Position numbers and translations under genes: made by a program. The notes below the pieces were generated by a model, which did no database searches, was not told the DNA's origin, and worked only from the letters and a program-made list of their open reading frames with translations. Below are positions 47,818-56,325 of a stretch of 64,000 bases of DNA, in pieces. Source of the DNA: UBA10161 sp964581105 (GTDB lineage: Archaea; Micrarchaeota; Micrarchaeia; Anstonellales; Anstonellaceae); contig CAZOMB010000003.1 of NCBI GenBank assembly GCA_964581105.1, positions 1-64,000 of the forward strand, read 5' to 3'. Numbering within the stretch: the first letter of the stretch is position 1; every line of letters starts with the position of its first letter.

Positions 47818-50800
47818 TTGCATGACCAAGTAAAGCTTGAAAAGGAAGTATTAGGCTTTTGGAAAAAGGGGAAGATATACCAAAAGGTAGTTGAGTCAGT
47901 AAAAGATGGAAAGCCTTTCTACTTTTGTGACGGGCCCCCATATGCAACAGGCCAAATTCACCCCGGCACTGCGTGGAACAAGGCGCTCAAGGACTGTGTT
48001 TGCAGGTACAAAAGGGCAAAAGGCTTTGCAGTCAGGGCACAGCCAGGCTATGACACGCATGGTCTGCCAATAGAGGTAAAGGTTGAAAAAGAGCTAAAAA
48101 TATCCAACAAGAACCAGATTGAAAAGCTTGGGGTTGAAAGCTTTGTCCAAAAGTGCAAGGCATTTGCAACCCAGTATATTGGGATAATTTCAGAGCAGTT
48201 TGAAAGCTGCGGAGTTTGGATGGACTGGAATAACCCTTATGTCACTTACAAGGACAGCTATATTGAGTCATGCTGGAGGACAATTCACGCTGCGCATGAA
48301 AAAGGGCTTCTCCACGAAGGGGTTTATGTTGTTCCCTATTGCTCGCGCTGCGAAACAACGCTTGCAAACTATGAGCTTGAGTATGGGGATGAGCAAGACC
48401 CTTCAATTTTTGTGAAATTCAAATCTTCATCAGGAAAAAACGAATATTTTGTTATCTGGACTACTACTCCATGGACTTTGGTTTCAAATATGGCAATAAT
48501 GGCACACCCAGTATACACTTATGTAAAGGTAAAAGTAGGGGGGGAGACTTGGATATTGGCAAAAGACAGGCTTGATTATTTAATGTCGATTATTGGGGAG
48601 TCTGCAACTGTTTTGGGGGAGCTTTCAGGCAAAAAGCTTGAAAAGCTGAAATACCTGCACCCGCTGCAGAATAAGATAGGAAAAAAATGCGAAAGAAAAG
48701 TCATTCTTTCAGATGAATTTGTCACTTTGGAAGAAGGCACAGGCCTTGTGCACTGTGCCCCTGGCCATGGCATGGCAGACTTTATAATCGGAAAAAGGTT
48801 TGGCATAGATGCATTTGCACCTGTTGACACAGCAGGGAAGTTCACAAAAGAAGGGGGCACATACCATGGCATGCCAGTAAGGGAAGCATCTGAAAAAATA
48901 ATACAAGACTTGAAAGAAGCAGGAGCACTTGTGCACTCAGGCAAGGTATTGCACAGGTATCCTCACTGCTGGCGCTGCAAAACTCCTCTAATATACACTG
49001 CAACAAACCAGTGGTTCATTGCAGTCACAAAGCTAAAAGAAAAAATGCTTGAGCAGATAGACAACTGCGAGTGGCACCCTGAATTTGCAAAAACAAGGTT
49101 CAAGGAATTTGTTTCATCTGCGCCTGACTGGTGCATTTCCCGCCAGCGCTATTGGGGAATCCCGCTGCCAATCTGGAAGGAGCGCCACTCAGGGCATGTG
49201 AAAGTAATAGGCAGCGCAAAAGAGCTTCCAAAGATGCCAGAGCTTCACAGGCCGCATATTGACAAAATAAAGCTCAAGGCAAAGGATGGCAAGACAATGC
49301 ATCGGATACCTGACATTCTGGATGTCTGGTTTGACTCAGGAAACGCTGTCTGGGCATCTTTAACAGAAGAAGAGCGCAAAATTTTCCCAAGAACAGACTT
49401 TATAGTTGAGGGCAAGGACCAGATAAGGGGCTGGTTTTATTCGCTTTTAGGCTCAGGGGTGCTTCTTAACAATGAGATACCTTACAAAGCCCTTCTTATG
49501 CACGGCTTTTTTGTTGATGAAAAAGGGGAAAAAATGAGCAAGTCAGTGGGCAATTTCGTCCCTCTTGAGGATGTTACTGGAAAATACGGGGCAGATGCAT
49601 TCAGGCTTTGGAGCCTTTCAAATACTGTTTGGGATGACCTTCGCTTCAACTGGGAGGAAATAAAAGAGGCGCACCGTTCCATTGGAACTATTTACAACTT
49701 AGGGGTTTTCCTTTCAAGGTTCTGCCCTCTAGGCAGAAAGCCAGTACTTCCTGCATTGGATGAGCTTGCAACAGAGGACAAATGGCTGTTGTCCCGCCTT
49801 TTTGCAACAACCAAGGCATGCAGTGAGGCCTTTGAAGGCTATCAGCCGCATGTTGCAGCAAAGGCATTGCGTGATTTTCTTGTTGAGGATGTCAGCAGAT
49901 TTTACATGAAGCTTGCAAAGCAGAGAATAGATGAAAAGAAAGGCACATGCCCTGCAATGGCTGTGCTTTACAAGGCAGTTCTTGACTCTCTTTGCATGCT
50001 AACCCCTGTTGCGCCTTTCATATCAGAAAGCATTTACCAGTCGTTTTACAGGAAAAAGGAGCACAAAGAGTCAATAAGCCTGCTTGCCTGGCCTGAGGCA
50101 GAAAAAGCCCATTATGACGCGCTTTTGGAAAGGCGCTTTGAAATAGCAAGGGAAATTGCAACTGCCTGCGCAAGCTGCAGGCAAAAGGCCCAAATACCCC
50201 TTCGCTGGCCCCTTGAGAAAGTAAGGGTGGTATCAGAGTCAACTGAAGTGCTCTCAGCTGTTGAGCATTTGTCAGCCCTTGTTGAATCCCTGTCAAATGT
50301 AAAGTCAGTGAAAATAACAAAGCAGCCAAAAAGCACAATAACAGTATCAGTGAACAAATCAAAGGTCGGGGCTGCGTTCAAAAAGGAATCACAAGAAGCC
50401 ATTTTGGCAATTGAAAGGCAAGGCCCTGGTGCAATAGAAAAATGGATTTCTTCTGATGAAAAAGAATTTCTTGCTGAAGGAAAGTTTAAAATCCAAAAGG
50501 ACATGGTAGAGGTTTCTGAGACGGCAAAAGGCTATGAGATTGCCAGGTTTGACGGGGGCAAGGTTTACCTGAAAACAGAGATAAAAAAGCCGCTTTATGA
50601 GGAAGCAATGGTGCGCGAGGTTGCAAGAAGGGTGCAAATAATGCGCAAGGAGAAAAAACTTGTTGAGTCAGACAAAATCTCGCTTGGCATAGAAACATCG
50701 GACAAAAAGCTTTCTCCAATACTGAAAAAGCACTCATCAAAACTGGCCTCCCAGGTTAACGCAGAAAAAGTGTCATTCTCAAAAGGGGCAGGCTTTTGCA

Positions 50801-50853
50801 AGCAATGGGAGATACAAGGGGCAAAGCTGGCAATTTCCATTGAGAAAAAGTGA
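47818..50853 (+). CDS. ileS: Isoleucyl-tRNA synthetase
   Basis: 1011 residues; TTG start six bases after AGGGTGAT. Class I synthetase: HIGH-type motif PPYATGQIHPGTAWN, KMSKS motif GEKMSKSVGNF, editing domain (WTTTPWTLVSN...GTGLVHCAPGHGMADF), anticodon-binding part (CMLTPVAPFISESIYQ). Zn-binding cysteines in the connective region are present (YCSRCETT, HCWRCKTPL). Length is normal for the archaeal/eukaryal type. Confidence 0.96.
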   Translation: MHDQVKLEKEVLGFWKKGKIYQKVVESVKDGKPFYFCDGPPYATGQIHPGTAWNKALKDCVCRYKRAKGFAVRAQPGYDTHGLPIEVKVEKELKISNKNQIEKLGVESFVQKCKAFATQYIGIISEQFESCGVWMDWNNPYVTYKDSYIESCWRTIHAAHEKGLLHEGVYVVPYCSRCETTLANYELEYGDEQDPSIFVKFKSSSGKNEYFVIWTTTPWTLVSNMAIMAHPVYTYVKVKVGGETWILAKDRLDYLMSIIGESATVLGELSGKKLEKLKYLHPLQNKIGKKCERKVILSDEFVTLEEGTGLVHCAPGHGMADFIIGKRFGIDAFAPVDTAGKFTKEGGTYHGMPVREASEKIIQDLKEAGALVHSGKVLHRYPHCWRCKTPLIYTATNQWFIAVTKLKEKMLEQIDNCEWHPEFAKTRFKEFVSSAPDWCISRQRYWGIPLPIWKERHSGHVKVIGSAKELPKMPELHRPHIDKIKLKAKDGKTMHRIPDILDVWFDSGNAVWASLTEEERKIFPRTDFIVEGKDQIRGWFYSLLGSGVLLNNEIPYKALLMHGFFVDEKGEKMSKSVGNFVPLEDVTGKYGADAFRLWSLSNTVWDDLRFNWEEIKEAHRSIGTIYNLGVFLSRFCPLGRKPVLPALDELATEDKWLLSRLFATTKACSEAFEGYQPHVAAKALRDFLVEDVSRFYMKLAKQRIDEKKGTCPAMAVLYKAVLDSLCMLTPVAPFISESIYQSFYRKKEHKESISLLAWPEAEKAHYDALLERRFEIAREIATACASCRQKAQIPLRWPLEKVRVVSESTEVLSAVEHLSALVESLSNVKSVKITKQPKSTITVSVNKSKVGAAFKKESQEAILAIERQGPGAIEKWISSDEKEFLAEGKFKIQKDMVEVSETAKGYEIARFDGGKVYLKTEIKKPLYEEAMVREVARRVQIMRKEKKLVESDKISLGIETSDKKLSPILKKHSSKLASQVNAEKVSFSKGAGFCKQWEIQGAKLAISIEKK

Positions 50854-50923
50854 GTTGACCAGCTGCATTTTTTAACTATGTCTTCTTTTTTCATTTGGTG
50901 TTGTTACGGGCAGGATAATCAGG

Positions 50924-52165
50924 GTGCATGCAAGGGAAGTGCTTGACTCAAGGGCAAACCCCACAGTACAGGCAGAAGTGTTTTCAAAAGACGGTTTTGG
51001 AAGGGCAACAGCCCCTTCTGGCGCCTCAACTGGAAAGCACGAGGCAGTTGAGCTTAGGGACAAGGAAAAGCGGTTTTTTGGCAAAGGGGTAAGAAAGGCA
51101 GTCAGCAATGTGAATACAGTTATAGCAAGCTCCCTTATTGGCATGGAAGTATTTGACCAAAAGCTTGTTGACCATATGCTTTGCAGCCTTGATGGAACAA
51201 AGGACAAGTCAAGGCTTGGGGCAAATGCAACAACGGCTGTTTCTCTTGCAAATGCACAGTGTGCAGCGTCTGAAAAGGGAATAGGGCTTTATTCGCTTCT
51301 TGGAGGGGGGGTATTGCCAGCGCCTATGATGAACCTTATTAATGGAGGCAAGCACGCATCAAATGGGCTGGCAATACAGGAGTTCATGGTATTTCCGACA
51401 GGCTTTTCCAGCTTTTCACAGACTTTGCAGGCAGGCTCTGAAATATACCATGAGCTTGGCAAATTGATATCAAAAAAATACGGCAAAGGCTCAACAGGCC
51501 TTGGGGATGAAGGAGGATTTGCCCCGCAATGCAGGTCAACAAAAGATGCGTTATCACTTCTTGAGTCTGCAATATCAAATTCAGGCTATTCAAAAAAGGT
51601 GAAAATGGCTATTGATGCAGCTGCATCGTCATTTTACAGCCAAAAGGAAAAAAAGTACTTTATTGACAAAAAAAAGCTCTCTTCTTTACAGCTTACAGAC
51701 TTTTACAAATCCCTTTCAAAGCAATTCCCGATAATCAGCATAGAAGACCCGTTTGAGGAAGAGGCATTCTCAAGCTTTGCGTCTCTTCGGAAAAAGCTGA
51801 AGGGAAAAGTGCAGATTGTTGGGGATGACCTTGTTGTGACAAATGTTTCAAGGCTCAAAAAGGCAATTTCACAAAAGTCAATAAGCGCACTTCTTCTCAA
51901 GGTAAACCAGGTGGGCACCCTTACAGAGGCAATTGAAGCTGCCTTGCTTTGCAGGAAGAAAAAGCTAGGGGTGATAGTTTCCCACAGGTCAGGAGAAACA
52001 GAGGACACTGCAATTGCAGACCTTGCAGTTGGCCTTGCTTGCGGCCAGATAAAAACAGGATCTCTTGCCAGAAGTGAGAGGACTTCCAAATACAACAGAT
52101 TGCTGCAAATAGAAGAAGAGCTTGGCAGCAGCTCATTTGCAAAGGGCACTGGGATTGCTTTTTAG
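50924..52165 (+). CDS. eno: Enolase
   Basis: 413 residues. Converts 2-phosphoglycerate to phosphoenolpyruvate. Catalytic and metal residues: GLGDEGGFAP (Glu), SIEDPFEEEAF (Glu/Asp), VGDDLVVTN (Asp), LLLKVNQVGTLTEA (catalytic Lys), SHRSGETEDT. The usual DSRGNPT at the N-terminus reads DSRANPT here. Start is the GTG at 50924; three or four residues (IIR) of the usual N-terminus would lie upstream in the same frame, so a non-standard start is possible. Confidence 0.95.
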   Translation: MHAREVLDSRANPTVQAEVFSKDGFGRATAPSGASTGKHEAVELRDKEKRFFGKGVRKAVSNVNTVIASSLIGMEVFDQKLVDHMLCSLDGTKDKSRLGANATTAVSLANAQCAASEKGIGLYSLLGGGVLPAPMMNLINGGKHASNGLAIQEFMVFPTGFSSFSQTLQAGSEIYHELGKLISKKYGKGSTGLGDEGGFAPQCRSTKDALSLLESAISNSGYSKKVKMAIDAAASSFYSQKEKKYFIDKKKLSSLQLTDFYKSLSKQFPIISIEDPFEEEAFSSFASLRKKLKGKVQIVGDDLVVTNVSRLKKAISQKSISALLLKVNQVGTLTEAIEAALLCRKKKLGVIVSHRSGETEDTAIADLAVGLACGQIKTGSLARSERTSKYNRLLQIEEELGSSSFAKGTGIAF

Positions 52166-52482
52166 TCCAAGTCGTACTTTTTCTTTATTCCGCCCTCAGG
52201 GTGGTCAACAGCGTCCTTAAGCTGGGAAATCAAAAATTTCATCAAACTCTTGGCCTCCTCACTGTTTACAAACAGATTTGAGCGCCAGCTCCACTGGGCG
52301 GCTATTTTGCTCTTGTCTCCATCCTTGCCAATCTCATACCCGCTTGCAACAACCATAAGATATGGCCTTCCTTTCATGCCATCCAAAAACTCTCCATGGA
52401 CCTTTTCCATTAGCTTTGGAAGCTTGTCCTCGTCTGGAAACTTCTTTTTTTCCTCTTTTTCCTTGTTTTTCTTGTCAGCCAT
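52162..52482 (-). CDS. Small orphan protein
   Basis: 106 residues from ATG 52482, preceded by GGGGGAT. A Lys/Glu-rich start (ADKKNKEKEEKKKF) leads into an alpha/beta part (YLMVVASGYEIGKDGDKSKIAAQWSWRSNLFVNSEEAKSLMKFLISQLKDAV). It might be a small single-domain fold; no family recognised. Convergent with enolase (4-bp overlap) and divergent from the giant coiled-coil gene. Confidence 0.6.
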   Translation of the reverse strand: MADKKNKEKEEKKKFPDEDKLPKLMEKVHGEFLDGMKGRPYLMVVASGYEIGKDGDKSKIAAQWSWRSNLFVNSEEAKSLMKFLISQLKDAVDHPEGGIKKKYDLD

Positions 52483-52619
52483 GCAAATCCCCCTTATAAA
52501 CTCTTGTATATTTTTGGGCATAATAAAGTTAAATTGCTTTGCAAAGCGCCCACCCCTTAAGCAGAGCACAAGCCTTTTAAAGTGTTGTGGTAATATAAAA
52601 ACAATAGTGGGTGTTATTA

Positions 52620-55600
52620 GTGGCGAATAGTGATATCGAGATAACCAAATTTCCTTCTGTTAGTGAAATTAAGGAAGCCCATACTCCATTATGGGATGAC
52701 CTTATTGACACGTTAAGGGCAATAGGAAAAAGGGAAGAGGCGCTGAGGGAAAGGGCAAGGTTCGAGGCTTTGGTGCAAAATGAGCAGGACATGTTTGCCA
52801 AAGAAAAATACCATGGGAAAATAGCAGAGCAGGACAGGCAAATTTCCAACCTTAATCAATTTATGAAAGACATTGGCTATGTCAACCCTTCAACATATGA
52901 AAAGGACCTTAAAGCTGTTGATGAGGCAATAAAAAAGGCAAATAAATCATATTCAAAGTCATTGGAAAGCCATGCAGACGAGCAACTTAGGGAAATCAGA
53001 AGGCTTGAAATTAATGAAACACTAAGAGACACGCCGGACCTGTTCCTGGATACAGTAAAAAAAGTAAACAAAAGAGATCAAATTCAGGAACGAAAGATAT
53101 GGGAGATAATAAATGGCATAGAGGCGAGAAAGCCCTCCGCGCGAGATGCTTCCTCAGAGGCTGAAGAGAAATTTGAAAGAGTGAGAAAAGCCCTATTGAA
53201 GTTTGTTGAAAGTGACGAGTACCTTTACCTGCCGCATGGAGTAAGGCAGGAGCAGCGTAGGAAAATCATAGCCGATGCTCTTGAGGTTGCCCCTAAAGAT
53301 GTAAAGGAATACAAGGAGAAGACAGAGGAGCCTGTTGAGAAAGAGATTGAGGCAAAGCTGACTCCAGCACAAAAAATGGAAAAGATTGGCGAGGCAGCAA
53401 AGCGCATGAAAGAGACGATAGCAGACAAGGCAAAGGAGTTCATAGAAGTAAAAGAGAAAATAGCAGCTATTGAGGAAGGCATAACTGCTGTAGAGAAAAA
53501 CAATGAATCTATTCAAGGATCAAGCAACAGAGTCAAAGAAAATATGGACAGTCTTAAAAGAATGATTATACATTTAGATCCAAACGCACAAAAACTCATC
53601 GATGAAAATAACAATTTAGACATCAAATCTGCCAGTCTTCAAGCTCAAAATGAGAAAATCCTTGCGAAATTTATGGTAAAAAGCCTAGACGGACTTGTTG
53701 CAAAAAAGAAAAAACTGGAAAAAAGGCGCAAGCTCCTCAACAAGTTCTTTGTCAAAAACAAAAAGCCGATAAAACAGTTCCTATCATTGGTCATTAAGGA
53801 AAAAGAGAATCTGAGAGAAGAAGAGCACAAGTTCGAACATGAGAAGAGAAAGCTTGAGGTTTCAAAAATCGCTGAAAGGCGCAAGACATGGTTTAATAAA
53901 AATGCTGGAAAAGGCAAGGAGAAAGAAGTAAAAACACGCAAAGGAGACACTGTGGACAAAACAACCGAAACCATTCTGACACCTGAAGTAACTAAGACCA
54001 GTAAAAAGAGAGAAAAAACAAAGAAAAAGACTGGCAAAGGCAAAGAAACAGGCAAAGAGGTTATCGAACTTAGCTGGACAACAACACCATTTATTCAGAT
54101 CCCTGAACTCACTGAAACTAAAGGCAAAACGCAAATCACAAAAGAGCAGGAAATCAGAGAAGAAGAAAGAAAGAATGCGCTAAAGGAGCGTCTTCTTTAC
54201 CTTGACAAAATAAAAAAGGAAGAAAAGTCTAAAAAAGAGAAGAAAGAGGAAGAAAAAGTTGAGGTTCACAAAAAGGAGGTTGTTGTGCCTAAGCGCAAGG
54301 AGAAAATCGAAGATAAGGACAAGGGAAAAGTGCCAGTCGAGGTTGATTATGAAGAGATTGGCAACAAGAAAAAGAAAAAAGAAAAAAATAAAGGCGAAGA
54401 AAAAGTATCAACAAAAGAAGTAGATGGCAAAAAGGCGATTTCTGAAGTGCTTGCGCAAATCAGAGCCGACAAAGTGGATGAGTTTGCAAAGCTTCTCAGG
54501 GCAAAGGAGAAGTTCAGGAACAGGTTCAAAAAGAAATGGATAAGAAAGCTTCTCCTGGTCAAAAAGGATAATAAAATACTTGAAAAAGAGAACTACAAAA
54601 AGGCAAAGGCTGATTTTGTTGCCCTTGTTAATAATTCTGACAGCAAAAGTGATCTTTCAGTGCAATTAAATCAAAGCCTAAACAGACTCAAAGAAAAGAG
54701 CTTTAGCATTGACAAGCTCCTAAGGTTGCTAAGAAAGCCAAAGGTGGCAACAGGAAGGCTCGCAATAGGCATTGGCCTGGCTGCATTTGGGATTGCAACA
54801 GGGGGCGCACTGCCCTTTGCATTGGGGGCAGGGGCAATTGCCATTGGAGCAATCGGCAGGTTTGTAACAGTGCAGGCTGCCTGGGACAAAATCCATTACA
54901 GAATAGGCATAAGCAAGAACAAAGATGCAGAACACAAGATTGCTGCTCACATAATGCACAACAGCCAGTCAAAGAGATTTGCACAAGACGCAGAGAAATT
55001 GAAAGAGGTTAGCGGAGAGAAAATTGCAGATTCTCTTCTTGACTATGCTCATAAGCTTGGGAAAAACAGGGTAATGAAAAATACTTTTTCAGCTCTTGCA
55101 GGTGCAACAGCAGCTCTGTTCCCAGCCCTTGGAGTAAGAATATCCGACATGTTTGGTGTTGAGAGCACAACAAGCACAACAAAGCTTGGCATTACTGACC
55201 AGTCTCCTGGCACTACGAAAACAGTTCCTCCGGGAATAACAAGTGAGCAAGTATACACAGTTCCAAAGGGAGGCGGCATATGGCACATTTCTGAGGATAT
55301 AGCAGAAAAGCAGGTTCCTGGCTTTGAAAACCTTTCAAAAGGCGACAAAAACATTGTCATTGATGCAATAAAGGATTATATAGTTGACAACCCTGGAAAA
55401 ATGGGCTTGGAGGACAGTGAAATAATCCCAAGGCCTGTGAGCAAAGGAGGTCCATGGCTCACTGAGGGAGCTGACGTTAATTTCGTGCCAAAAGAGCACC
55501 TTCAGGGCATTGGAAAGCACATTCCAAAGTCAATATTAGGCAAGCTTGGCTTGACTGATAAATTCAATTTCACTAATGGCACGCTCAGCCAAAAAACATC

Positions 55601-55826
55601 AGAACTTATTGGCAAGGTTGGCAAAAAGACTGCTGCTCTGTTTGGCAATACCAGCATAGGCACTGCTGACACGCTTGGCACTGACGCAGCAATAGGAACA
55701 AAGACTGTTGTTGGCACAAGTGACACTGGCGGCGGCAATATCAGGAGCTTCATGAAGAAAGTCACATCAAAAGTAAGCAAAGTAATAACTGGGCCAAGAA
55801 CACCAATACAGCCAATAGGACAATAA
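52620..55826 (+). CDS. Giant coiled-coil membrane protein with LysM-like C-terminus
   Basis: 1068 residues from GTG 52620, six bases after GGTG. Residues about 30-640 are almost all charged coiled coil or low complexity (K+E often above half). The first half has repeated heptads; the second a Lys/Glu/Thr stretch (KKREKTKKKTGKGKETGKE). At about 700-755 lies a Gly/Ala hydrophobic hairpin (RLAIGIGLAAFGIATGG...LGAGAIAIGAIGRFV). At about 875-960 the segment EQVYTVPKGGGIWHISEDIAEKQVP...GADVNFVPKEHL resembles a LysM-type repeat. The end is Gly/Thr-rich. It may link cytoplasm to cell envelope, but that is inference. Largest orphan gene in the window. Confidence 0.65.
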   Translation: MANSDIEITKFPSVSEIKEAHTPLWDDLIDTLRAIGKREEALRERARFEALVQNEQDMFAKEKYHGKIAEQDRQISNLNQFMKDIGYVNPSTYEKDLKAVDEAIKKANKSYSKSLESHADEQLREIRRLEINETLRDTPDLFLDTVKKVNKRDQIQERKIWEIINGIEARKPSARDASSEAEEKFERVRKALLKFVESDEYLYLPHGVRQEQRRKIIADALEVAPKDVKEYKEKTEEPVEKEIEAKLTPAQKMEKIGEAAKRMKETIADKAKEFIEVKEKIAAIEEGITAVEKNNESIQGSSNRVKENMDSLKRMIIHLDPNAQKLIDENNNLDIKSASLQAQNEKILAKFMVKSLDGLVAKKKKLEKRRKLLNKFFVKNKKPIKQFLSLVIKEKENLREEEHKFEHEKRKLEVSKIAERRKTWFNKNAGKGKEKEVKTRKGDTVDKTTETILTPEVTKTSKKREKTKKKTGKGKETGKEVIELSWTTTPFIQIPELTETKGKTQITKEQEIREEERKNALKERLLYLDKIKKEEKSKKEKKEEEKVEVHKKEVVVPKRKEKIEDKDKGKVPVEVDYEEIGNKKKKKEKNKGEEKVSTKEVDGKKAISEVLAQIRADKVDEFAKLLRAKEKFRNRFKKKWIRKLLLVKKDNKILEKENYKKAKADFVALVNNSDSKSDLSVQLNQSLNRLKEKSFSIDKLLRLLRKPKVATGRLAIGIGLAAFGIATGGALPFALGAGAIAIGAIGRFVTVQAAWDKIHYRIGISKNKDAEHKIAAHIMHNSQSKRFAQDAEKLKEVSGEKIADSLLDYAHKLGKNRVMKNTFSALAGATAALFPALGVRISDMFGVESTTSTTKLGITDQSPGTTKTVPPGITSEQVYTVPKGGGIWHISEDIAEKQVPGFENLSKGDKNIVIDAIKDYIVDNPGKMGLEDSEIIPRPVSKGGPWLTEGADVNFVPKEHLQGIGKHIPKSILGKLGLTDKFNFTNGTLSQKTSELIGKVGKKTAALFGNTSIGTADTLGTDAAIGTKTVVGTSDTGGGNIRSFMKKVTSKVSKVITGPRTPIQPIGQ

Positions 55827-55831
55827 GAAAA

Positions 55832-55844
55832 TACGCCCCGGGGA
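55832..55844 (-). repeat. Copy of the tRNA-Asn 3' end
   Basis: TACGCCCCGGGGA repeats 55888-55900, which covers the last bases of tRNA-Asn, 56 bp away. Between the copies is a hairpin (GTGAAC/GTTCAC) that may be the tRNA terminator. Confidence 0.6.
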
Positions 55845-55889
55845 TCTGAGTGAACTTTGTTCACTTCTCCCCCTGGCTCCGCTTCGCTA

Positions 55890-55987
55890 CGCCCCGGGGA
55901 GGACTTGAACCTCCGACCTATGGATTTCTGCTCTCCTTTTGAGAAAAGCTAACAGTCCATCGCTCTAACCAACTGAGCTACCGAGGC
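55890..55987 (-). tRNA. tRNA-Asn (GTT) with a 24-nt intron
   Basis: Acceptor GCCTCGG pairs with CCGGGGC, discriminator G, no CCA. D-arm GCTC/GAGC with loop AGTTGGTTA, anticodon stem ATGGA/TCCAT, T-stem GGAGG/CCTCC. The intron (55926-55949) is at 37/38: helix CTGT/GCAG, bulges TA^G and AA^A. Splicing gives the standard loop CTGTTAA. This intron does not carry the core shared by the Ala, Met and Val introns. It lies downstream of tRNA-Phe on the same strand and is probably co-transcribed with it. Confidence 0.92.
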
Positions 55988-56074
55988 TTATTGTCCATTT
56001 TCTGCGGAAAATGAACATCCGGTGAAACCTGTGGGTTCCACCAGCTGTCCAAAACAGCGAAGCTGTTTTGTCCA

Positions 56075-56275
56075 TGCCACAGGCCGGATTTTCAGATGTT
56101 ACTGTCTCCCTTGACGGAGGAAGTAACGTAGAAACCCACCTTATGAAAACCAAAGGGGTTTCTCGTTTGAACCGGCAACACATCGGTTCCAAAACCGCCG
56201 GCGGGTTTTGGAGAATCCCGCATCCCTGCCAACGGTCCTTCAGCCGATTGCTCTCCCAGGTTGAGCTACTGTGGC
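56075..56275 (-). tRNA. tRNA-Phe (GAA) with two introns
   Basis: Acceptor GCCACAG pairs perfectly with CTGTGGC, discriminator A, no CCA. Anticodon stem ATCGG/CCGAT with loop CTGAAGA after splicing. Intron 1 (56188-56237, 50 nt) at 37/38: inner helix ACCG/CGGT, bulges AG^G and GA^A, the central helix with one mismatch. Intron 2 (56089-56165, 77 nt) in the T-loop at 59/60: T-stem GCCGG/CCGGC, helix TTCA/TGAA, bulges AA^C and AA^T. It contains two internal hairpins (AGAAACCC/GGGTTTCT and GTTACT/AGTAAC). Spliced length 74 nt. TATA-like TTTATTAA lies about 26 bp upstream. Its 3' trailer includes the hairpin AAAACAGC/GCTGTTTT. Confidence 0.92.
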
Positions 56276-56325
56276 TCTAAGACATGTTCTGCTGAAAAAC
56301 GTTAATAAATGCATTGAAAAGGAAA

